44,202 nucleotides of DNA from Phoronis australis (GCA_002633005.1 NMRA01000171.1:432560-476761); one strand, 5' to 3'; counted from the first letter of the stretch, positions 23,638 to 34,098 are shown. Notes: generated from the letters alone by a model not told the origin. Program-made: numbers and translations.

Positions 23638-24580
23638 GACCACAAGTCAGCCTCGTCCCCAAGCCTCAAGGTGGCGCTGATTGCTTTAGCCATTTGAGGC
23701 TTGGTTATGGGAAATGAGATGTGTCAGAATTTACCCTCTGACACAGCGTCACCTAAAATGAAAAGAGGCTTTCGTGGACTAAACGTGATGGACGACACAC
23801 GGAATCCCGTGTATGAGCATCAATGCGCATGTCTTGGTCGAAGTCATCCCGATCACATCGCCACTACTTGCACACGCCTTTGTGGACTACTTGTTTCGGC
23901 TTTTAAGCCGAATAAACAATGTCTTAAAAGACATTGTTTATTTCGATCACTGCCCCTTTTTAATAGAATGCAACTATTTAAATCAAAAGTGATCGCCAAA
24001 ATTGGTAACCGTAAACTGAAAGGGGTTTCCCAGATTTCAACCAATGGGAATAAGTAAATGTTATGACGTCGATTTCATTACTTCAACCAATGAGAAGCCA
24101 TGTTAAACAACATTCCACAGTTCTACCTACCGTAGCACTGTCAAAAAGTGTAGTCACAATTCTGACACATTTTTATGTAAACCGCCGGAATATTACGAGT
24201 AATAACAAGTTATATCAACTTTGAAATTTTCTGTATAATAAAAAATGTAAACTAACGGTATATTGCAGCAATTTAGGTCTAAATTATTGCAAAAATTAGG
24301 TACTTTGATTCAAAAAGAGATTAATTTTGACACTATTAATAAAGAGAATTGAAAATAAGTACACCAACAACCTTTATTTCAAACAATAGCTAAGACAATA
24401 CCTCCTGCTTAATGAATGGCAGCAACAACGACTGTGAAAATAATTAAAATTTGTCTTTGTTTTAATGACCTCAGGGCAGCGGCCAATCATTGCGCAGAAA
24501 ATAATTCCCATAACCAAGCCTCAAATGGCTAAGCCGGTCAGCGCCATCTTGAGGCTTGGGGAGGAGGCTGGACCACGAGT
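23638..24580. mobile_element. Mutator-like inverted-repeat element with 10-bp target duplication
   Basis: The body is 23648-24570 (923 bp). Terminal inverted repeats of about 66 bp (23648-23713 and 24505-24570) differ at only six positions and start CAGCCTC-TCCCCAAGCC. They are flanked by direct repeats GACCACAAGT (23638-23647) and GACCACGAGT (24571-24580), nine of ten bases the same. Long inverted repeats with a 9-11 bp duplication point to the Mutator/MULE superfamily. Each terminal repeat is itself palindromic (CCAAGCCTCAA paired with TTGAGGCTTGG at 23659 and 23694). A 116-codon open stretch from 23707 crosses the terminal repeat and the internal hairpin and has no transposase motif, so I do not call it a gene. 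Confidence 0.8.
23911..23942. repeat. Perfect 15-bp hairpin inside the Mutator-like element
   Basis: AATAAACAATGTCTT (23911-23925) is followed by two A bases and its exact reverse complement AAGACATTGTTTATT (23928-23942). The arms extend imperfectly into CG-containing flanks. It would extrude as a cruciform or fold in RNA. Confidence 0.85.
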
Positions 24581-24621
24581 TGGCTTTACCAAAACGTGCC
24601 ATGACTTTAGTTCTTCCAAAC

Positions 24622-26870
24622 CAGGCCCGTAGCCAGCATTGGGCGGGGGGTGGTTCGAATTTCTAGAAAGGTGGACCTTTTTCAAGCGTCAACACTCGAG
24701 TTCTTGGTAAGGCGTTTGACGCAGGTTAATTATTGGGAAGCGAAATCTGTATCCACGACCCGATGGCTCTCAGCTCTATGTTCTTGAGATGAGACGGAAT
24801 TTGTAATACCAGAAATGAGGATGTCGTGAGTTGACGGTTGCTCGCAATCAACAGAATCAAATTCGGACGTAATGTGATCCATAAACATAGACTAACGTTC
24901 TCTCCATACCGTGAATAATACACTTACAATCACCGCCCTTTCTTCTGGGCAGCTTTCACCAGGATCAAAGGGAGTGATGCGTACGGCGTGTCGGATTCGG
25001 TTGCGTTGACCGCATTGTCTTGCGCGAGCAAGACCCAGTTTAGTGTAATTACCCGACCATAAACTGTCGCAAGCATCACTGCCTGTACATAATTTTCAAA
25101 ATGTATTAATAAATAATTTTTGTAAAAAACGAAAACCACGGCGGTATTCAGCTGGAAAAAACAACCAAGAAAGGTTTTGGATTTTCAAAAGTCAATGAAC
25201 TGAAAAGCTAAAAACTACAAACATTGGGTACGATTGAAGATAAACGACCAAACGCATCGATACAATCGGGGGATTTACAAACGCTGATCTGAGTTAACAA
25301 TATATCACATGGATTATTCTTTTAATATTCTTTCAATCTCGTTTAACCAGATTTTTTGACTAGGAAACAGTTGTATTTAACTTGTGCCCACTCTATATTT
25401 TTATGGCTGACAAAAAGCTAGAATAGTTATGTAGTTAGTGCAACCGAAATCGTCCAGACATTCCAAATCTTCAGTTTGTCTATCACCATTTACACTTTTG
25501 TATATATTTTATGATTTGAGTTCTAATAAAGATTAAACTTGAACTAATGACACGTGTAGTTTTGTTCGCTGTGAAATGTTTAATGTAGCTGTAATCTGGA
25601 AAGTTCCCGGATGGGTTCACAATTAGCTAAACTAATTAAGTTTCGCTGGCGATCAAATCTACTACTGTTTTTGGTACTACAAGTTTAAAAATAACATAAA
25701 AAGATATCAACCCGTTCCTGGTAAGAAAAAACAACATGAGTATTAAAATGAAATAACAAAAACCGGTATGAAACATATTTAAAACCATCGTTCCTTTGGG
25801 AAGTTGTCCATGGTCAAGATAAACACAAATTAACTTTTTTAGTCATTTTGTAATATTTAAAATGTACCAAGTTAAAACTGCTCTCCACAGTTGCAGGCTG
25901 TAACTTTGTGCAAATGCCACAGAAAACCAATTTGGGTGTACTAACAACCATCATTTTTGAGACAATAGTGCTAGCTATTACCTTTCAACTTCATTAGGCA
26001 TCATAAAAGTTGTCTGGGGCTAAGGGAATCTGAGCGGTGACCAGATTAAGCGAAAAGTTCTCCACATGGCGTTAGGCCTACCTACTGTCAAACTTTCAAA
26101 TCGGGCTTTTTTAACTGAGTGATTACACCTCATCACATACTCTGATGGAAATATTTAGTCAGAGAATGGCTTGACGTAATTTTTCATCTGACAGTATTTT
26201 TGTTAAAAGTTGCTTACATAGCTGGAAATGGGAACAGCCCACAATTCCGGAAACGCACACACGTGTACACGCATGCATCTAGATCCACCAATCCACAATC
26301 GAATTGGACACTGGATGAAAAACATACCTGTGTTTGACGAGCACTTTCGATTCCAAATTTGAAAACGCCTGCCCTTTAGCGTACTATGCTAGTAAGTAAT
26401 ATTAGATAAAAAACCTATTTTCTGCTGTTTTGTTTCTTGGTCGATTTTAAGGCATTCACACCGCACTTTGACTTTTTGGGAGCTCTCTCGCTGCTGTATA
26501 GCTTAGCTAGGTATAGACATTTACTCCCTAAGCTCCCTTCTTACCCTACGGTGTAACCACCACGCGTGTTCATAACATAAAGCCTCTTCTAGTCTGCGCG
26601 ATCCTGTCATCTACGCAAATACCACTTGGGCGAAGTTGTCCGGCTACGGCCCGATGATTACGTGAAGCGCTTTGAATCAGAAGCAAATTCAAAATTATTA
26701 CTAACTTAGTAGTAGTTAGTAGTACCAGTAGCTGCAATAATTCTGTTGTTGTCCATCTGTATCCTATCTTTAACAGACAGGCTGGGGCTGGACCTTTTCC
26801 GCGGAGGGGGGCGGGGGTTCGTTGGAACCCCTCGAACCCCCCCCCCCCCCNCCCCCCGGCTACGGGCCTG
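24622..26870. mobile_element. Inverted pair of CAGGCCCGTAGCC ends, possibly one 2.25-kb element
   Basis: CAGGCCCGTAGCC at 24622-24634 and its exact complement GGCTACGGGCCTG at 26858-26870 are each followed internally by a G-rich (or C-rich) run and a GGTTCGA/TCGAACC motif. This is the end structure of a common family of invertebrate DNA transposons. I found no target duplication at the outer edges, so these may be the ends of one element or two separate insertions facing each other. The right end contains the scaffold N at 26851 within a long C run, which probably broke the assembly. No transposase frame was seen between them. Confidence 0.5.
24928..25082 (-). CDS. Possible internal exon, thrombospondin-type-1-like
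   Basis: A 155-nt open stretch is bounded by an acceptor TTATGTACAG before 25082 and a strong donor GTGATT/GTAAGTG after 24928. It reads, from the second base after the acceptor, SDACDSLWSGNYTKLGLARA followed by RQCGQRNRIRHAVRITPFDP and GESCPEERAVI. The C-G-x-R-x-R-x-R stretch and the G-x-S-C-P-E-E-R end resemble a thrombospondin type 1 repeat, although its N-terminal WSxWSxC motif is only partly present. It is richer in CpG than its surroundings. No neighbouring exon was identified, and it lies between the two CAGGCCCGTAGCC ends, so it could be transposon-associated. Another frame of the same stretch is also open, which weakens the case. Confidence 0.3.
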
Positions 26871-28527
26871 AAAAGTTATTTTTTGTAACAGAATGCTTGT
26901 TATAGCCGCTTAAATATCGGAGCCTGAAATATTTGTCCTTATCTGAGGATGATCTAGGCTAACTTTTTGTAGGAAGAAAATTATTTTTGTGGAACAACAC
27001 AGTGACTTAATAATTTGAATTTTTATTGGAAGTTTCAATACGATTATTTTGTCACGTTTCCGTTCATTTCAGACTCTACAAAAGAGGAAAAGTCTATTGG
27101 CAGTCCCGGGATGGCTTCCAGCTGCCCACAAACAAACCCTAGGATAGATTATATGTGAATTGTTTTTCAGTGGCTCAGCTCTGCGCAATTATTGGGGATG
27201 GGTTACTGTAAAACGCGTAGTACGCTTTTTCCGTGTGACTTGGAGGTCTTCGAACATTTCCTCTGCAGTGTTGGAGCCCAGTTTACCAGATTACGCACTT
27301 GTCACGTTGCAGTACACATGACATTTTTTCCTTTGTAATAATAATTTGTTGTGATGGACGCATCATTTATTTTTTCAAAATCCCGTTTTTTGCAAAGGAA
27401 TATTTAGTATCACTGAGATGAGAAGACTTCTTAATTCCTTGCTACATCACTGTCTTCTTCGTCTTCTTGTTATAGGCATTGAAGAATGTGGCTCAAATTT
27501 TCTTAACTCCATGTATTAACTTGTGGGAAATCTCAGACAGTTAAATCAAACGCTTATCTACCGCAGTAAAGATGGTTTACACTTTTCAACATGCCAACAG
27601 TGGAATAAAAATGCTAAATTTCATGGCAAACACCGGGTTCGACGGATGCTCGGGGCCTCTTATGAGGTCCTCGTAGTGCTTGAAGACTTACGCGTCTATT
27701 GCGGAAGACGAAAACTCTCGTAGGTGTATTTAGGCTTCAAAGACCCAAATATTGGATTTAACCGCTCGGTCAGAGTATTTATGATCCCATCCACTGCATT
27801 GTTTCGATCCCTTGTTATTAGACGCCCACCAGACAATAGATTTGTGACTTCGGTCTCCTGGCGGTCTACTGCCGTGCTTCCTAAAATGATCAATGAGCAG
27901 GTTAGCTTTGCTTTTAAGGTTCGTCAAAGCCATGATAGAAAACTTGATCTTGGTGCATCCGTTTGTTAATTGCGCTGGTCGTTTGCACATCGCCTTAGGT
28001 CGGGTTCGTGTTAATTATGGCATCAACTGATTCGGCTTGCATAAATAGCCTTATGTAAAATGGTACGAGTTGTACCAAATTGAAAAAATGAAGTTAGAAG
28101 ATTCAATAAACTTTTAGACTGACACTGAACAAAAACAATAGTTTAACCTTGCTAAAGGGAGACTCAATTCTTGCATATTTATCATTTAGTGCCAAGAACC
28201 TTGTTTGGTCACGATAGTGACCACCGTCTCTAGCTGGCTTCCGTAGAGTCGGTGAAGCTCCTACACCGGAAGCTTTTCGGCGAATATGCCTTTCACTGCT
28301 TGTAACATCAAGATTTCAAACATGCGTCAGAACATCTCAAACATCGTGCTGCATGTTACACGTAAGGAGAACTGTAATTATCCATGACGTGCCTATTCTC
28401 AAATTTTGCTCACTTTGGGTGAACGGTTTCCAACGCACTTCGCACCCGTGTAGCTACGAATTCAATTATAGTTTGAAGCATTACACGACTTGCTAACATG
28501 CGTGCCTTGGGTGTTTGTCCTTGTTTT
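26871..28527. other. No supported gene; one GC-richer stretch open on both strands
   Basis: Between about 27640 and 27990 frames are open on both strands for 60-86 codons and base composition shifts towards GC. No family motif is recognisable in either direction. It may be a decayed coding or retroposed fragment. The rest is AT-rich non-coding sequence. Confidence 0.35.
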
Positions 28528-28797
28528 TTATCCCATGTCGCATCTCATGTTGCCAGAGAAACCCTGATACACGCACGTCTTCCTATATATAGCTACAATA
28601 CATTCCCAGAGACATTCGTACAATGCTGTAAAAATCAAAACACGTAGAACGACGTTCCACCGATTAGGGTTTGCATGAAATATTTTTCTTTTCCGGTCAT
28701 TTTTTAAACACGTGTTGCTTTGCAGATATGATTCCGAAGAATACAAATCTCCGTTCATTGTATCAATCATAACGCGAATGCCGGCACAGGCTGCCAT
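28528..28797 (-). CDS. Uncharacterised ORF with a possible membrane segment (weak)
   Basis: An ATG-started frame of 89 codons. The first half is hydrophilic, with several Cys and a basic NDRKRK run. The second half has a hydrophobic stretch, VVLRVLIFTALYECLWECIV, that could be a single membrane segment, giving a type II-like layout. The end reads NMRCDMG then stop. No family is recognised, the start context is poor (T at -3), and no donor of good quality was seen. It may be a chance frame. Confidence 0.18.
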   Translation of the reverse strand: MAACAGIRVMIDTMNGDLYSSESYLQSNTCLKNDRKRKIFHANPNRWNVVLRVLIFTALYECLWECIVAIYRKTCVYQGFSGNMRCDMG

Positions 28798-28971
28798 GGA
28801 ATGCTCTTATGCATTAAGTATCTTATAAGCACAGTTGTTAGTACAGTCTTTAGGTAATGGTTGTATCGTGTTGTGCATTTACTCACACGAGTGCAGCTTC
28901 ACGGAAAGTGAGCTTATGAAAACGAAATGTGGCGTTACGGAGTGGACATCAACGTGAAAAAAAAATCAATG

Positions 28972-29676
28972 AGCAGAAGAATAACGTAGTACACCAATAG
29001 GAACGAGGAAACTAATTTGTACCCTTGTCAGGGTGTTCCATCGAAATAGGAACCCGGGTGTAAAACAGATATCCCAGAATCGAAAACAGGCTCCCACACC
29101 TTCAAAACAACCACCCCGAAAAACACGAACCCGACCTTAAAACAGGAAGGAACCCTGGGGATCGGACAGGAAACCGAGGAATTTTTAAAGTTTTTTGTGA
29201 CGATGTCAGTAGCCTCAAACTTTTAGTTAAAACATCTTCAAGTATTTTCCAGTTGTTTTTCCATTATTTGTTTGTTAAAGCTATTCAATAATAAAAACAT
29301 TTCCTATATTATATTGACTTAATTATTTGATTTTTATCAGTAAATCTCGTGCAACTTGTCTGTGCGGGCGAATGTCAACATAATCTATACTCTCAACACG
29401 TTGTTATCTCGGTAAATATTTAATTAATTTCAGATCATTCGACAGTTTCTTCAAAAATACTTTCAAAAATGGAAAACAAAAATACTATTTCGACTTTCGA
29501 GTGCCATTGTTGATTAATTTGTAGTGACATGTACGCAACCTCGTGGAAGAACAGTTGATTGAAGAATTGAAGAAAAAAGAAACTGGCCAATAGGTCACGC
29601 TGTATTTCATGGCCCCGAAAGCCGACGCAAAAGATCGCATCACAACTTTAGTAGCAGAATAACGTACTACACCAAT
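28972..29676 (+). repeat. Separated copies of a 24-27 bp direct repeat
   Basis: AGCAGAAGAATAACGTAGTA then CACCAAT at 28972-28998 matches AGCAGAATAACGTACTACAC then CAAT at 29653-29676, with a 3-bp indel and one substitution. One copy lies 30 bp outside the left end of the following transposon and the other inside it. Confidence 0.6.
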
Positions 29677-29949
29677 CCGTCACAAGTTGTCTAAAATTCG
29701 CATACTGTAAAACAACATAACACAAGAACTATTTAAAATAGGAAGATTCATTTTCCATCAAACAATGCTTGACAAAAAGTGAGGGGTGGTGTTTCGGTCC
29801 CCAAATGTCCTGTCCGATTTCCGGGGTTCCTGATTTAAAGGTGGGGGTTCGTGTTTTTCGGGCTTGTTAGCTGTGTTGAAGGTGCGGTTTTCGACTTCGG
29901 GATAGTTATTTTCACCAGGGTTTCTGTCTCGATGGAACACCCTGCTTGT
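29024..29949. mobile_element. 916-bp inverted-repeat element with ~150-bp terminal repeats
   Basis: The body is 29029-29944. The ends are CAGGGTGTTCCATCGA and its reverse complement, perfect for 16 bp, continuing as a diverged inverted repeat for roughly 150 bp on each side (to about 29180 and from about 29792). Shared blocks include GAAAAACACGAACCC and ATCGGACAGGA. A perfect 5-bp direct repeat CTTGT abuts both ends (29024-29028 and 29945-29949). The middle is AT-rich with no transposase. The CAGGG ends suggest a hAT-related or similar cut-and-paste family, but a 5-bp duplication is short for hAT, so the superfamily is left open. Confidence 0.75.
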
Positions 29950-30072
29950 GGGAAGATCTAGTCTTCGTTACCAAGCTCTTGAACCACATTTTTATGACTA
30001 ATCATGAACCATAATGAGATTGGAGCTGTCTAATCTCTTCGCCAGTGTACCTTGGACTCGAGGCCACCAGTC

Positions 30073-30140
30073 ACCAGGTGGCGAGACCGTCTAGTTCGCG
30101 GATCGGATTGAACTTTTGCAGTCACCAGGTGGCGAAACCG
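30073..30140 (+). repeat. Two copies of a 17-bp motif also found at 23617
   Basis: ACCAGGTGGCGAGACCG occurs at 30073-30089, again with one change at 30124-30140, and perfectly at 23617-23633, immediately beside the Mutator-like element. Around the two copies here the match extends to AGTCACCAGGTGGCGARACC-GTCT. Confidence 0.7.
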
Positions 30141-30843
30141 TCTTGCGTTGGTTTGCCAAGTAAATGAGGACTCATGCCAAGATGTGCCGCCGTGGAAATC
30201 GATCGGCGACATTTCATGAGCCCTCTCAAAATTAGGTCGACAAAAAGTCAACCTACCAGAAAAGGAAGCGGAAGAAGTTGTTACACCAAAGTTGTCGCTC
30301 TGCATTGCTTATGATGCCCAATGTTACAAGATAATACCATGTGTTTTTTTCGTCTGTACCTCATCTGGTTACACGTGGAGATAATCTAACTAAATCCAAG
30401 TAAGATTATACTCCCTCGTGAAATGAGCGGCAGTCGGGAGGCACTTTGCATTGAAGGGGGCCAAAAGCTAAGTTAAAATAAATTTGGACCCGGCTTTTGA
30501 GGATATACAACCGTACTGTCCACCGACGGTGGGTTACGCAAAAAATATACACACATATTGAACTCATTTTCTGAACACCTTAAATATTAAGCTGTTTCGT
30601 CCTGTTTGGCTGGCCGAACAACAAAAATCGAATTGGATCTTTTACTAACATGTGAAACTGGTGTCAATGATATTCTTTGTCGCCGGCGATAGGATTCTAT
30701 TTCCGTTACCAACAAGAACCACCTGCAACCCAGAAAGCATTTCAGACAATACTGAGATTGGCCGACCCCAAAAAATTGTGAATTGGAGAATGGTTGATGT
30801 AGGCTAGCTACGCATCGCACGTGACTTCAATTCAGAGCCGGTT

Positions 30844-30869
30844 GGACAGTGCGGTAGGACAGTGCGGTA
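30844..30869 (+). repeat. 13-bp perfect tandem duplication
   Basis: GGACAGTGCGGTA is repeated twice head to tail. Confidence 0.9.
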
Positions 30870-31824
30870 AGTGCGCGTAGATTGATAGTAAGGGACATCA
30901 CAGTAAGGAATGAAAGTAAAGGGCCCAATTCGATTTTCGTTTTTCAGCCTTCAACGGAGCGGGTTTAAATTTTTATTCACTGAGTGATTTGCTTGAAGGA
31001 TTAAAACACATAAATAACTCTTTGGATTGCAAGGAGTTCTAAAAATCTTTGCAAATCGCGCGGTATAGTGCTCATAAAATGCTGGATTTACGAATTCTCA
31101 CTTGTTTGCCGGCTGATATAAAGTTGGCCGACGGCGCGGGGAACTCTCACAATTTTATCCGCTGTCATTCAAAATTGCAACCCCGTTGGTAGCCCCTATA
31201 TTATTACATAAACTGTCGTAATACTTCAACATCGAGAATATTCTCCCGCGTTGCAGTTCAGCCTCAAACGAAGAGGTTCGTGATACGCGAATTCACCGCC
31301 TGGTACTTCGAAATTCGGCGGAGCAAGCGAATCGTCTGGTACGTGTAATTAGATGATTTTCCTGACTGACAAGAGTTTCTAGGTTTCCTTCTAGTAAAAA
31401 GTACTACGCTCGCCGCGAGCTACTTGACTTTGAAACCTGAATAAGGGAGGATTTTTCCCATTGATTAAAATTGATCTCGACTACCATTGGTCAACAAAAG
31501 TTGATTGACATTTATCTGTAAAATTAGGTCACTAAGCTCCACCCGTGATCATTGGCAAAGATGGCGTTAACGGTGTCAGTTAATTCATAAGTTTCACCGT
31601 GAGTATTCGCGTTCGAATGTGAAGTATTTTCAGCAATATTCTTGTCACCATCTACCTCACGACCTATCTGTTCTACCGAATAATGAATACAGGTCTCACA
31701 TCTCAGGGATTTTCCAAGGACAGTGGCAAACATAGCCTCAATAACTGAGGAATGTGCGTTTCGCGTTGTGGTTTGATGTGGAGATTGAGCAGTGGTGTTG
31801 TATTCTGTGACTCATGCCAAACCC
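30870..31824. other. Upstream and 5' region of the TRIM71 gene
   Basis: This region is somewhat richer in CpG than the bulk of the window, in keeping with a promoter and 5' UTR. No TATA box was placed. An in-frame TGA at 31786-31788 precedes the TRIM71 start. A minus-strand frame of 69 codons from an ATG at 31733 (ending 31524) faces away from the gene. It lacks a recognisable family and is discussed as a finding. Confidence 0.45.
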
Positions 31825-34098
31825 ATGGCTACAGCCGATCCTGGCGCCGAGTTATCGTGCTTCGTTTGTCATCGCCGATATGATGACCCGAGGGTATTGC
31901 CATGTTTACATTCCTTCTGTAGACCGTGTTTGCAGGGAAACTTGGAACGCAATGGATTCCTCAAATGCCCCACATGTGGCCAAGATGTGCAAATGGGTGA
32001 ATCCGGCGTGGAAGGTCTGCCATCCAATTACTTTGTCAGTCAGATTTTGGAAGTCATGGTATCACAAGAGGAAGAATTTGGAAATGGTGAGGTAACATCT
32101 CGTTCATTACAACCCGTGTGTAGCTCATGTGATGAAGGTGAGAAGGCAACGTGTATTTGCAAAAATTGCCAAGAATATCTCTGCGACAATTGCGTCAAAG
32201 CTCATCAGCGTGTTCGTTTAACAAAAGATCATTTTATAGAACGGTTGCGTAGTCCCCCTCCAAGTGTTCACCATCTTTCTTCGCCACGTTTACAACCAGT
32301 GTCTGACCGTCCGCCAAGTTACTGTGAAAAACATACTCATGAAGTTCTTCGGTTATATTGCGACTCCTGCTCCTCTGCCATTTGTCGAGACTGTACCATG
32401 TCTGATCACAAGGGACACAACTTCATATACCTCCAGGATGCTGTGGAAAACTCCAAAACAATCACACTTAGATTACTGGCTGATGCTAAAACTGGAATTA
32501 AAGCAATTGAACAAAGTCTACAAAAAACTCAGGGAATGTCAAAACAAGTTGAAGCGAGGGCTAAAGCAGTTACGACTGAGGTGCGAGCCACGACCAGGCG
32601 TCACATGGCTTCTTTGGAGGAACGCGAACATGAACTGTTGTGGCGTGTTGAGAAAATCCGCCAAGTTAAGGGAAAGTCCTTACAGACTCAAACCGATGAA
32701 CTCAGGAAAGGATTGTCATGTCTCAGTCGCACGGTTGAACATGTGCAGTCTGTATTAGATACGGGTACTGATGTAGATGTCTTGAAAACCAAAGATAAAA
32801 TGGTGAATGAGATTCAGAGCTTACGTCATCTAAGATGTCGCCTGGAGCCACATGAGGACGACAATATATTATTTATGTCGCCAGACACTGCTCTCTTGTC
32901 AGCTATTAGTAATTTAGGGTTCATCAGTAGCAGTGCTTATGCACCAAACTGTAGTGGAACTGGGGATGGGTTGAAAAGGGCTCTCAGGGGAAAATTTGCC
33001 CTCTTCACTATCCATGCAAAGGATCACAATGGAGAGCCAAGATCCATTGGTGGAGATTTTGTTGATGTCACCATTCAAAGTCCTGAGGGTGTATTGTATC
33101 GCGCAGAAATTGTTGATCGTCAAAATGGAACCTACAATGTGTCCTACCGCCCTCAAACGGAAGGTAATCATACTATATCCATTACCATTAGAGGTCAGCA
33201 TATTCGCGACAGTCCGTTCACTGTTGTCGTTCGTAGTGGTCGCAATTATGCCACTGTAGGGCCTGCATTGTTCACGTTTGGGAAGGAAGGAGAGGAAGCT
33301 GGGTACTTGTGTCGTCCCTGGGGAGTGTGTGCTAACAAAGAAGGCCATATCATTGTAGCGGATCGTAGCAACAACCGTATTCAGGTGTTCACTAGTGATG
33401 GGAAGTTCCACCATCAGTTTGGAACACCTGGTCATGGTAACGGGCAATTTGATCGACCAGCTAGTGTGGCACTGGATTCTCGTGGCAACGTCTTTGTTGC
33501 CGACAAAGATAACCACCGAATTCAAGTGTTCTCGTTTGAAGGATCATTTCTTTATAAATTTGGGGAGAAAGGAACTAAGAATGGTCAATTTAACTATCCG
33601 TGGGATCTCGCTCTGAACTCAGATGACCAGGTGTTGATATCGGACACTCGAAATCACCGAGTTCAACTGTTCACAGTTGAGGGCCAGTTTCTAAACAAAT
33701 ATGGTTTTGAAGGAACTCTGTGGAAACACTTTGACTCGCCTCGCGGCGTTTGTTTCAATAATGATGGCCACATTGTTGTGACAGACTTCAACAACCATCG
33801 TTTACTGGTGATTCACCCAGACTTCCAAACTGCCCGTTTTCTGGGAACAGAAGGTTCTGGAAACGGTCAGTTTTTACGACCTCAGGGAGTCTGTGTGGAT
33901 CAAGAGGGGAACATCATCGTGGCTGACTCTAGAAACCATCGCATTCAGATATTTCAGCCCAATGGTAACTTCTTGTGCAAGTTTGGTGCGCCTGGGGCAG
34001 GACCAGGGCAGCTGGACCGTCCATCAGGTATTTGTGTGTCCCCAGAGGGTTACATCATAGTTGTGGATTTTGGAAATAATAGGGTTCAAGTTTTTTAG
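31825..34098 (+). CDS. trim71: TRIM71 / LIN-41 (TRIM-NHL RNA-binding E3 ligase)
   Basis: A single uninterrupted frame of 757 codons. The start is the first ATG after an in-frame TGA (31786) and has an ideal context, ACCCATGG. Domains in order: RING with Cys12, 15, 27, His29, Cys32, 35, 48, 51; B-box 1 at about 99-140; B-box 2 at about 167-200 (Cys167, His170, Cys179, 182, 187, 190, His195, 198); coiled coil about 205-340; filamin/ABP280 Ig-like domain about 385-470, ending [12 protein letters not shown]; six NHL repeats about 484-757. The NHL part carries TRIM71-specific stretches ([38 protein letters not shown]) and ends like the vertebrate protein, immediately after the last strand (NNRVQVF). 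Vertebrate TRIM71 is about 110 residues longer, owing to an insert in its RING region. By family knowledge it binds RNA hairpins through NHL, represses target mRNAs and controls developmental timing; RING gives ubiquitin-ligase activity. The whole CDS is one exon, unlike vertebrates. Confidence 0.96.
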   Translation: MATADPGAELSCFVCHRRYDDPRVLPCLHSFCRPCLQGNLERNGFLKCPTCGQDVQMGESGVEGLPSNYFVSQILEVMVSQEEEFGNGEVTSRSLQPVCSSCDEGEKATCICKNCQEYLCDNCVKAHQRVRLTKDHFIERLRSPPPSVHHLSSPRLQPVSDRPPSYCEKHTHEVLRLYCDSCSSAICRDCTMSDHKGHNFIYLQDAVENSKTITLRLLADAKTGIKAIEQSLQKTQGMSKQVEARAKAVTTEVRATTRRHMASLEEREHELLWRVEKIRQVKGKSLQTQTDELRKGLSCLSRTVEHVQSVLDTGTDVDVLKTKDKMVNEIQSLRHLRCRLEPHEDDNILFMSPDTALLSAISNLGFISSSAYAPNCSGTGDGLKRALRGKFALFTIHAKDHNGEPRSIGGDFVDVTIQSPEGVLYRAEIVDRQNGTYNVSYRPQTEGNHTISITIRGQHIRDSPFTVVVRSGRNYATVGPALFTFGKEGEEAGYLCRPWGVCANKEGHIIVADRSNNRIQVFTSDGKFHHQFGTPGHGNGQFDRPASVALDSRGNVFVADKDNHRIQVFSFEGSFLYKFGEKGTKNGQFNYPWDLALNSDDQVLISDTRNHRVQLFTVEGQFLNKYGFEGTLWKHFDSPRGVCFNNDGHIVVTDFNNHRLLVIHPDFQTARFLGTEGSGNGQFLRPQGVCVDQEGNIIVADSRNHRIQIFQPNGNFLCKFGAPGAGPGQLDRPSGICVSPEGYIIVVDFGNNRVQVF

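Noticed and set aside
23707-24057. 116-codon ORF inside the Mutator-like element
   Set aside because: It spans the terminal inverted repeat and an internal hairpin, has no transposase motif, and base structure explains its openness.
24645-24665. GGTTCGAATTTC, resembling a tRNA B box
   Set aside because: No A box or cloverleaf pairing upstream; it is the subterminal sequence of the transposon end.
26450-26560. Possible small fold-back element (CACACCG / CGGTGT with GGGAGCT / AGCTCCC)
   Set aside because: Only two short blocks pair and the intervening arms do not match, so chance is likely.
27643-27990. Overlapping open frames on both strands in a GC-richer stretch
   Set aside because: Neither translation has recognisable motifs and no splice sites or starts favour one strand.
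30030-30305. 91-codon minus-strand frame containing a repeated RHLVT motif
   Set aside because: The protein repeat is simply the translation of the duplicated ACCAGGTGGCGAGACCG DNA motif.
31792-31824. Eleven extra in-frame codons before the TRIM71 ATG
   Set aside because: They begin with GTG, not ATG; an in-frame TGA lies at 31786 and the ATG at 31825 has an ideal context.
32914-33525. 203-codon minus-strand frame inside TRIM71
   Set aside because: It is a shadow of the strongly conserved NHL/filamin coding sequence on the plus strand.
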